10,546 bases of DNA from Roseovarius sp. UBA3070 (GTDB lineage: Bacteria; Pseudomonadota; Alphaproteobacteria; Rhodobacterales; Rhodobacteraceae): NCBI GenBank assembly GCA_002366775.1, contig DFBW01000056.1, forward strand, positions 1-10,546, read 5' to 3'. The translations under genes and the position numbers were made by a program. The stretch's first letter is position 1. Each line of letters opens with the position of its first letter. Positions 1 through 5,822 of the stretch are shown piece by piece. A model generated the notes under the pieces. That model was not told the DNA's origin. It saw only the letters and a list, made by a program, of their open reading frames with translations, and ran no database searches.

Positions 1-401
1 TGGCTGGCATCATCCAGCACAATATCGGGGGTCGGTGTGATCTCTGATACCGCACGGGCGATCTCGGCCCGGTCATCCATATCACAACGGTGAAAGGTAA
101 ACCGGTCATGTTTGAACCAGGAAAAATCCGACACATCCAAGCCATGAATTTGCGCCTTGGGGAAATACTCCAGCCACATGCGGATCGACGGGCAATCACT
201 GGTTTCGCGGTCTTTGTCAATTCCGTGCTCAGGCCCGCCAATCAACAGGCCCATCTCAAGAAAGGTGATCTCTTGCTGCCGGTAGGGGTGAAAGAGCATG
301 TGATACAACTCTGTATACCGATGCTTGGTTGATCCCTTGTCTGATCCAAAGCGATCCGCCAGATCGGTCAGGTTTTCTGCTGTGCTGCTCATCATGTTCA
401 T
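1..401 (-). CDS. Class I SAM-dependent methyltransferase, 5' part (runs off the left edge)
   Basis: About 133 N-terminal residues are present; the C-terminus lies outside the window. The protein opens with a segment containing GSDKG, then a tyrosine-rich helix (HRYTELYH). Next comes FLEMGLLIGGPEHG (around residues 49-62), which fits the SAM-binding motif I loop of class I methyltransferases, and then IHGLDVSDF, fitting the acidic motif II strand. The last visible part, DIVLDDAS, looks like the conserved strand 4. This arrangement is typical of small methyltransferases found in bacterial sugar-modification loci, so methylation of a sugar or glycan is a reasonable inference, but the substrate is unknown. 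The start at 401 is chosen because its ATG overlaps the TGA of the upstream glycosyltransferase in an ATGA junction, with AAGGAG about 10 nt upstream. In-frame ATGs at 395 and 392 are alternatives. Translational coupling to the upstream gene is likely. Confidence 0.75.
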   Translation of the reverse strand, partial: MNMMSSTAENLTDLADRFGSDKGSTKHRYTELYHMLFHPYRQQEITFLEMGLLIGGPEHGIDKDRETSDCPSIRMWLEYFPKAQIHGLDVSDFSWFKHDRFTFHRCDMDDRAEIARAVSEITPTPDIVLDDAS

Positions 402-1264
402 CCTTTTTCGTCTCCTTCAGCGGCCGGCGTTTCCTTTACAGGAATTGGCGCCGCGCGCGGGTCGATCTTGTGCTTCTTCAACAGGTGGTCCACCAATCCG
501 CCCTCATCGGGCAGGCCTTCGGGCCGACTGGCCAGAAAATGGCGCATACGGCGGCCATAAAGATGGATCGAGAGAGTGTTATCCGTCAGCCATTCTTCAG
601 CTTTGGCCCGACGGCGGCTATTGACCATGTGTCGGCGATTCTGAAATGGCACCGGATAAAGCACCTCGCGTGGGAAGGCGTATTTGTTTTCACCGGATTT
701 GTGCAGATAGGCCGTCACGGCGTGCGGCCCCCAAACACCCCAAGGTAAGTCGCTGACATGCGTTGGGATGCCTGCGGCCTGCGCCGCCAAAAGTTTGGCC
801 TTAGCACCGTCACTATACCAAAACGGAATGCCATACTCGTCACCGGACATTTCCAGCAACCCTGCCAACGCTTCGCTGTCCTTAGGCAAGCCCAAAACAC
901 CACCGTTGATATGGTGATCACTTTCCCAACCAAAGAAATGGCCGGTCGGAGTAGTGAAAGGGCGCATGCAATAGGCATCGGTGTCAGCCCAGATCGTATG
1001 ATCCAACTGATTCAACATGTGATACCGGAATACATCTGAAAAAAGCGCCATGCTGCCGGTGCGGCTATGAGCGATGAAGTTGTCTTTGTCCAGAATGTCA
1101 CGGCCATGCACTATCGCTGCACCTTCAGGCACGTTCTCCACCGGGCCATAATGATACAACGTTACATCATGTCCATTATCAAGAAAGCTCTGAACACAGA
1201 GTTGCTCGACATAACTCAGCGGGCCTTCGACCCACAGCATGGCGATATGATGTAAACTGCTCAT
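398..1264 (-). CDS. Glycosyltransferase, GT32-like with DxD motif
   Basis: This is a 288-residue protein, probably a cytoplasmic, metal-dependent, nucleotide-sugar-using glycosyltransferase. Visible motifs are SDVFRYHML (residues 76-84), followed by WADTDAYCMRP with the DxD pair D94/D96. Further on are INGG (119-122), WGPHAVT (178-184) and a C-terminal SIHLYG (232-237). The order SD-x-xRY, DxD, GP-xx-T, late IH is that of the GT32/Gb3-synthase-like fold in bacterial polysaccharide loci. There is no signal peptide or membrane segment. The last 20 residues are Pro/Glu/Lys-rich and probably disordered. The start at 1264 has GAGGAG about 10 nt upstream; the longer reading frame up to 1291 lacks a comparable ribosome site. 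The stop overlaps the start of the downstream methyltransferase gene, so the two form an operon. Sugar donor and acceptor cannot be told from sequence. Confidence 0.8.
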   Translation of the reverse strand: MSSLHHIAMLWVEGPLSYVEQLCVQSFLDNGHDVTLYHYGPVENVPEGAAIVHGRDILDKDNFIAHSRTGSMALFSDVFRYHMLNQLDHTIWADTDAYCMRPFTTPTGHFFGWESDHHINGGVLGLPKDSEALAGLLEMSGDEYGIPFWYSDGAKAKLLAAQAAGIPTHVSDLPWGVWGPHAVTAYLHKSGENKYAFPREVLYPVPFQNRRHMVNSRRRAKAEEWLTDNTLSIHLYGRRMRHFLASRPEGLPDEGGLVDHLLKKHKIDPRAAPIPVKETPAAEGDEKG

Positions 1265-1435
1265 CCTCAATCTGCTCCTCATTGGCCACACTTCTTTGGC
1301 GTGGATCCGTTTATCTGTATCGTTGCGCGAACAGTACGGTGAAGCAGATCATCGTGCAATATTTCAAAATAGCTTGTTCCGGAATTGTGGCGCTTCTAAA
1401 CTGGCAAGAAGAGAATAAATACAGGCAAGATCATA
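1265..1435. promoter_or_regulatory. Divergent intergenic region between two glycosyltransferase genes
   Basis: This 171-bp, comparatively AT-rich gap separates the minus-strand glycosyltransferase/methyltransferase pair from the plus-strand glycosyltransferase, so it must hold promoters for both directions. I could not pick convincing -35/-10 pairs. On the plus strand a TTGTTC near 1378 is followed by a loose TCTAAA-like box about 15 bp on, which is weak. The minus-strand ribosome site (GAGGAG) lies at its left edge. No strong dyad was seen. Confidence 0.4.
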
Positions 1436-2539
1436 ATGCACGAGCAATCGCCCGCCCCTTTGTCATTCTGTGTTTTACCGTCTCGCTTACCAGGGCGCGA
1501 GCTTCCCGAGTGGATCGACCATGATGACCAGGAAGCACGCGATTTTTTTGACAATAATACCCTGTTCTACGATGTCTTTCGTGCCTCGAAACCCGGCTCG
1601 GTCTTTGCTGTGGGCCCCGCATTACAGCGCCCGTTTCGCACATTCATCAAACAAGCGAATTTCCGGTTGGACGGCGCCCCTGCCCAAGTGACGGAGGTCA
1701 GTCAGTCGCGGCGGTCCTGCACGCTGGAGTTCACATCCTCCGTGGCCGCGCCCTCAATACTCGAAGTTGAGCACCCCTCGATAAGTTTCACTCAGGCCAT
1801 CGTGCCCTCAATGATTGACAAATATGCAGGCACCCGCGCGCTCTTTACGCTGAGCCATAATAATGAACTGGATTGGATCCGGGATTGGGCCCGTTTACAT
1901 GTTGATATGCAGGGCGTTGAATCGATCGTTCTGTTTGACAATGCATCCACCAAATACGGTGTTCGGGATTTGTTGGGTGTTTTGGGCTCAGTGCCTGGGC
2001 TCAAAGCCTTCGACGTGGTATCTGTGCCGTTCCAATACGGCCCCACAGGCAGCACACGCGAACAGATCAGCTCTCGCTTTCTGCAATTCGGTGTTTTCGA
2101 AATCGCGCGGCGCCGCTTCTTACAACAGGCCAAGGGTGTTTTGAATCTCGACATTGATGAGCTGGCATTCAGCCCCCCAAACCTGACCGTTTTCGATCAG
2201 CTGGGAATGCAGAAGGAAGGCTTTCTCACCTTACCTGGCGAATGGCGTTATCCCAAACGTGGCGCAGCGTTGCGCCATGCCTCGCATGTGATGCGCGCCG
2301 AGCCAGAAACCGAAACCATGTATCCCAAATGGTGCCTAGACCCCCAGGGGCCGCAAAAAGATAAGATCTGGCGTACCCATGGCCTCAAAGGCCTTCCCGA
2401 GCAGATCAGTGAAAACTTCGGATTTCTCCATTGCAGGATGATATCGAACCACTGGCATTATGACCGGGCCGAGTTCGCTGCCCGCGATCTGGTCACCGAT
2501 CCATTGGCACAGCGCGTGTTGGGCGACGAAGCCGCCTGA
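1436..2539 (+). CDS. Glycosyltransferase of the Glyco_tranf_2_4 / GT92-like type
   Basis: The protein has 367 residues. Residues 1-130 form an N-terminal region of unclear fold. The catalytic part starts near residue 135 with LFTLSHNNELDWIRDW, matching the family pattern of a strand then (K/H)NE and a Trp-containing helix. VLFDNAST follows (165-172). The probable metal/nucleotide-sugar site is LNLDIDEL (D239/D241, a DxD motif). A late His/Cys segment (HCRMISNHWHYD, 332-343) may supply active-site or acceptor residues. The same core recurs in the C-terminal half of the fusion protein at 3489-5585, so the locus holds two diverged copies of this domain. No membrane segment or signal peptide is visible. 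The ATG at 1436 has only a weak upstream purine stretch (AGGCAAG). It is transcribed alone and converges on the sulfotransferase-like gene with 4 nt between stops. Substrate unknown. Confidence 0.78.
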   Translation: MHEQSPAPLSFCVLPSRLPGRELPEWIDHDDQEARDFFDNNTLFYDVFRASKPGSVFAVGPALQRPFRTFIKQANFRLDGAPAQVTEVSQSRRSCTLEFTSSVAAPSILEVEHPSISFTQAIVPSMIDKYAGTRALFTLSHNNELDWIRDWARLHVDMQGVESIVLFDNASTKYGVRDLLGVLGSVPGLKAFDVVSVPFQYGPTGSTREQISSRFLQFGVFEIARRRFLQQAKGVLNLDIDELAFSPPNLTVFDQLGMQKEGFLTLPGEWRYPKRGAALRHASHVMRAEPETETMYPKWCLDPQGPQKDKIWRTHGLKGLPEQISENFGFLHCRMISNHWHYDRAEFAARDLVTDPLAQRVLGDEAA

Positions 2540-2553
2540 TCGCTCAGCGGTTT
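2529..2553. terminator. Hairpin at the convergent gene junction, possible bidirectional terminator
   Basis: The arms AAGCCG (2529-2534) and CGGTTT (2548-2553) pair with one G-U. An inner perfect stem CTGA/TCAG closes a TCGC tetraloop, with one bulged C. The structure covers the stop codon of the plus-strand glycosyltransferase and the end of the sulfotransferase-like gene, where a shared terminator would be expected. There is no real U-tract after it on either strand, so the terminator call is tentative. Confidence 0.4.
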
Positions 2554-3482
2554 GAAGACAGCATGGTCACATCCAGTTTGCTGCGAATATCATCCACATC
2601 TCGCTCGTACATACGGGTCAGGTGTTCACGTTCGCTGGCCGTCCAGGGATCATAACCGGGATATTCGGGACCGCGTGGAAACTTGTCCTGAATCTCAACT
2701 CGATGTTCCAATGCCTCGCCGCTTCCCAACCGCTCCATCTCGGCCAGAAGTTCCCGGATCGCCCGATGCGAGGCCGACGGCCGCCCACGCGAGCGTTTCG
2801 GGGTGGCCAAAGACTCAACATCAATGTCGGGGCCACATAAATTGCCGATAATCTGCGGGCTTAAGTCACGAAAATCCTCATGTCGCCACAAGATCAGCTT
2901 GGCATCGCCAAAGGCCTGTTGAACCAGTTCAATGAATTTGAACCAGTTTGGCATTTTGGACAAAACCGCGCGCTTCATAGCGTTTTCCATCAACGCGCCA
3001 TCGCCCTTGGCCGATCGCAAATACTCAACATAAGCCGACGCAAAGAAATCAGCATAGTTTCGAATGGCCAAATGCACCTCACGGGTTGGGTAATAAATGT
3101 TGTCGGCAAAGATCGGGATCAGGGTATGGCCTTTGCCATAAAGCCTGCCTTTGAGAACGCAATGCGCACAATGCCCCGGCATATTTTCGTCCGACAGAAC
3201 AATCCGTTCGCCCGGCTTGGCCTTTATCTTCTTGAAGAAGTTTTTTGACTTCTGCTTTAGCTCTTTGTCCGAGTACTTGCGCCGATAATCCAAGCCCAGT
3301 TTTTCATAGCCGTTCAACTGGCAGGGATAGGTGAATTCCTTGCGCGTGTCGCGGTGATGCAGGTAATGCACCCCGCTTTTGCGCAGCTTGCCTGAATTGC
3401 GTTGCAGGATCGACTGGACATAGCTGGTCGCAGTTTTATGCACGCCACCATGGACCACGACATAAGGATCTGGCTTTGCCAT
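2544..3482 (-). CDS. Sulfotransferase-like protein with PAPS-binding motifs
   Basis: This 312-residue protein has the two nucleotide-binding signatures of PAPS-dependent sulfotransferases. The 5'-phosphosulfate loop near the N-terminus is GGVHKTATSY (residues 12-21, Lys16 and Thr17/Thr19). The 3'-phosphate motif is IRNYADFFASAY, with R141 and S149 eight residues apart, the spacing found in cytosolic and heparan sulfotransferases. Such enzymes move sulfate from PAPS to a hydroxyl or amine on a glycan or small molecule. Next to glycosyltransferase genes, sulfation of a cell-surface or exported polysaccharide is the natural inference. An HCAHC segment (104-108) lies between the two motifs and is worth noting. 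Residues 70-90 are lysine-rich. The start at 3482 lies 6 nt after the stop of the upstream fusion gene, so the pair is probably an operon; the ribosome site is weak (GAG), which suggests coupled translation. No signal peptide or membrane helix. Confidence 0.75.
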   Translation of the reverse strand: MAKPDPYVVVHGGVHKTATSYVQSILQRNSGKLRKSGVHYLHHRDTRKEFTYPCQLNGYEKLGLDYRRKYSDKELKQKSKNFFKKIKAKPGERIVLSDENMPGHCAHCVLKGRLYGKGHTLIPIFADNIYYPTREVHLAIRNYADFFASAYVEYLRSAKGDGALMENAMKRAVLSKMPNWFKFIELVQQAFGDAKLILWRHEDFRDLSPQIIGNLCGPDIDVESLATPKRSRGRPSASHRAIRELLAEMERLGSGEALEHRVEIQDKFPRGPEYPGYDPWTASEREHLTRMYERDVDDIRSKLDVTMLSSNR

Positions 3483-3488
3483 CGTGGA

Positions 3489-5585
3489 TCAGCTCTTTTC
3501 CAGTTCCGGGGCCTTGTTGATTTCGGTGATCTGATCCCGAAATTCAGGCCACCCATCCCGCGTCAGCAACTCTTTGATCTTACCACGATGCCAGGTGCAT
3601 GCCTCCTGGTGCAGGCGCGCCAGCTCAGGGTCTGCCAACAGCCGGGCCATTTCTTTGCGCAACTCAGGCAGGCGGGCATGGATCGTGGCATCCTGTTCTG
3701 AGTTGAAATTCATGTTGGCCCAATAGGTCACACCTTGGTCATCATTCACATGATTGGTGCGGCCTCGGTCACGTTTCACCAAAAAGCTTTCGACAGACCT
3801 GACTGCATAGTGATGCAGGCGTGCGTGATCATGGGTGAACCCTTCAAAGGTTTTCCAGCCTGAATCAATATAGATACTGGGCATCGGGTGCCCGCCCGCA
3901 TCAACCCATTTCACATCGCCCTTATCCACATGGAAAGCCGGGCGGTGGATACGCAGCTTGAAGAACTTCTCGGTGTTGCGCACCAGCGTTTTCATACCGC
4001 GCGCACGGTAGTTGGGGTATTCCTCTTCGCCAAGGCAGCGATCAAACCGTTCGGTGATAAGATCCTCGGTATAGTCAATGTGACCGCTATTGCCAAAAAG
4101 CTTCCAGCACAGCGAAATGGCATCCGCATCACCCACCGCAGCAAAAAGATCATCCAGCCGACCCTTGCCAACACGGATGTTCAAAAACTCATCGCAATCC
4201 GCACAAATCAGCCAGTCGGCATTCTTGTAAAGCGGCTCTTTCTTGGCGGCTTTCAGTGCTGAGCGTTGCGGGCTGCCACCTTTGCGGAATTGGTTGTCAC
4301 GGTGCTGTGCCAGACCCATCTGTTGCAAACGCTCTGCAATGGCATCGGTGCCGTCATCACAATTGTTGGTGTAAATCAGAAAATCCGTAAACCCGATCAC
4401 CCGGTTAAACGCGACCCATTCCAACATAAACGGGCCTTCGTTTTTCATCGTGGTGACGATAAGACGGCTTCCCATATCCTCGGGCTTGATCTCGGCTGGG
4501 GCCTTGCCGCCAGCGTTATTGGGCCTGACAATTCGGCAATTATGCTCTGGCTTTTCCTTTGCCGGGCTTACCGGTTTTGCCGCTTCACCTTGGGCAGCTT
4601 CAACAACCGTACTGGCAATCTCAGTCGGGGTCGCGGCCTCATTGGCCTGCACAGCGGTCTGGGCCGCGCTTGCATCCCCCGGCACACCACGCACCACTTC
4701 GCCTGACTTGATCTTTTTGCGCAGGCGGGCGCGGAAAGTCTTGCTGAATTTATCAGCCAGCTCTGTGCGGCCCTTTTCCGAAAAGTACCCGGCGACAGAT
4801 CCGCGATACCACGGCAAGTTACGTCGCTTGCGGTACATCTGATAAAAGTTCTGCTCGGTCAGCTCGTCGAAAATGCAATGTTGCATCACCGGTTTCAGCG
4901 CATCAATCTTGCGCAGAAACACGGCTGTTTTATGTGCCGAGAACCAGCAGTTAAACGTCCGGATATTATCACCGCTGAAGCGATCAATATGTTGCTGATC
5001 GAGCGCGTGATAGGGGTCGTAGAAAATGTTCACCCGCCCCAGTTTATCGGTCAGCGTGGACGCATCCGACAACGGCAATGTCCAGTCTTGTCGGCGGCCG
5101 TTTTCATAGCGCGTTTCCCATGGCACCAGATCACTGTTCAGCGTGCTTTGCGGGTTGATCGACACCACATGTGCACCCGGCACCAGTGAGCCAAAGGCGA
5201 TAGCGGCATAGCCCCCCATCGACACGCCGGCAAAAGTCACCCGTTCGTAATTGTCAAAGAAACCATCTGACACCAGTTGCTCGAACCGCTTGATCAGATC
5301 CGCATCACGGTACCAATCGCTGACATGGGCCAACACGCCCAGATGCGACAGGCCGTTATCCTGCGCAAATTTGAACGCCCAAGGCTCGCGCTCAGGTGAA
5401 ATGTCATTGACGTTTGACAGGTTATCAAATGTGACCAACAGGCGCGTCGACGGGCGCTTGATGAACATCAAGGAATGCCTAAGGCTTTTCTCCAGAAATC
5501 CCAGCCCCTCGCCACCCGGGCGCAGTTCTTCCAACCAGCGCGGTACGACCGGGCCATTTTCGGGGGGTATGCCCTGCTCTGCCAT
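3489..5585 (-). CDS. Two-domain protein: alpha/beta-hydrolase-like N-terminus fused to Glyco_tranf_2_4 glycosyltransferase
   Basis: The protein has 698 residues. Residues 1-290 look like an alpha/beta hydrolase: nucleophile elbow GVSMGG with Ser122, a strand ending in Asp190 (VNIFYDPYH) as candidate acid, and His218 (FSAHKT) as candidate general base. Residues 300-370 are an Ala/Pro/Glu-rich, probably disordered linker. Residues 374-600 form a glycosyltransferase: LIVTTMKNEGPFMLEW (375-390), FLIYTNNCDDGTD (402-414) and LICADCDEFLN (459-469) with DxD D463/D465. The rest is His- and charge-rich and may close the active site. One protein could therefore both add a sugar and hydrolyse or transfer an acyl group on the same glycan, but this is inference. 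The start is the ATG at 5585; a GTG one codon earlier is possible. Neither has a good ribosome site. The gene leads a pair with the sulfotransferase-like gene. Confidence 0.8.
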   Translation of the reverse strand: MAEQGIPPENGPVVPRWLEELRPGGEGLGFLEKSLRHSLMFIKRPSTRLLVTFDNLSNVNDISPEREPWAFKFAQDNGLSHLGVLAHVSDWYRDADLIKRFEQLVSDGFFDNYERVTFAGVSMGGYAAIAFGSLVPGAHVVSINPQSTLNSDLVPWETRYENGRRQDWTLPLSDASTLTDKLGRVNIFYDPYHALDQQHIDRFSGDNIRTFNCWFSAHKTAVFLRKIDALKPVMQHCIFDELTEQNFYQMYRKRRNLPWYRGSVAGYFSEKGRTELADKFSKTFRARLRKKIKSGEVVRGVPGDASAAQTAVQANEAATPTEIASTVVEAAQGEAAKPVSPAKEKPEHNCRIVRPNNAGGKAPAEIKPEDMGSRLIVTTMKNEGPFMLEWVAFNRVIGFTDFLIYTNNCDDGTDAIAERLQQMGLAQHRDNQFRKGGSPQRSALKAAKKEPLYKNADWLICADCDEFLNIRVGKGRLDDLFAAVGDADAISLCWKLFGNSGHIDYTEDLITERFDRCLGEEEYPNYRARGMKTLVRNTEKFFKLRIHRPAFHVDKGDVKWVDAGGHPMPSIYIDSGWKTFEGFTHDHARLHHYAVRSVESFLVKRDRGRTNHVNDDQGVTYWANMNFNSEQDATIHARLPELRKEMARLLADPELARLHQEACTWHRGKIKELLTRDGWPEFRDQITEINKAPELEKS

Positions 5586-5707
5586 CACTCAAACTTTTGA
5601 CTTTGTTAATGAAACACCGGTTTGCGGCGAAGGAACCTGCCTGTTTTCCTCATCCCCAATATACGCGGCGGATGAAGAATTTCGCAACAGCTGTATCAAA
5701 ACACAAA

Positions 5708-5732
5708 GATTGTTTATGAATATAGAACAATC
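5708..5732. repeat. Perfect inverted repeat, 7-bp arms, 11-nt loop
   Basis: GATTGTT (5708-5714) and AACAATC (5726-5732) are exact reverse complements around an AT-only loop apart from two G residues. Read on the minus strand, the hairpin is followed by a T-rich run (TTTGTGTTTT). It could thus act as a weak terminator after clpB or an attenuator before the hydrolase-glycosyltransferase gene. It could instead be a protein-binding dyad. It abuts the next inverted repeat with no gap. Confidence 0.5.
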
Positions 5733-5753
5733 ATGCAACGTTAATCGTTGCAT
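5733..5753. repeat. Perfect inverted repeat, 8-bp arms, 5-nt centre (possible operator or leader hairpin)
   Basis: ATGCAACG (5733-5740) and CGTTGCAT (5746-5753) are exact reverse complements around TTAAT. The size and symmetry fit a helix-turn-helix operator, and equally an RNA hairpin. On the minus strand it is preceded directly by GGAGGTG (5760-5754), a near-ideal Shine-Dalgarno sequence. The first arm of the hairpin contains an ATG two bases after the GGAGG core. It lies about 150 bp upstream of the fusion gene and about 70 bp beyond the clpB stop. I know no regulator for this sequence. Confidence 0.55.
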
Positions 5754-5785
5754 CACCTCCAAATCGAGACGGCAATAAAGCAACC

Positions 5786-5815
5786 GCGCCCCACAGGCCG
5801 TAACCCACGGAGCGC
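5786..5815 (-). terminator. Possible clpB terminator hairpin
   Basis: On the minus strand, just past the clpB stop, GCGCTCC (5815-5809) can pair with GGGGCGC (5792-5786), seven pairs with one G-U. The loop contains a smaller CCGT/ACGG stem that would compete. The downstream tail GGTTGCTTTATT has some T residues but is not a clean U-tract. Position favours a terminator; structure is only moderately convincing. Confidence 0.35.
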
Positions 5816-5822
5816 GCATTAT

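Noticed and set aside
4266..4842. Plus-strand open frames opposite the fusion gene
   Set aside because: They lie antisense to the linker and glycosyltransferase parts, lack ribosome sites and have no recognisable domain.
1..5585. Genomic island or mobile element carrying the glycan genes
   Set aside because: No tRNA, integrase, transposase, direct repeats or inverted terminal repeats were seen in the window. The left boundary is outside it, so transfer cannot be shown.
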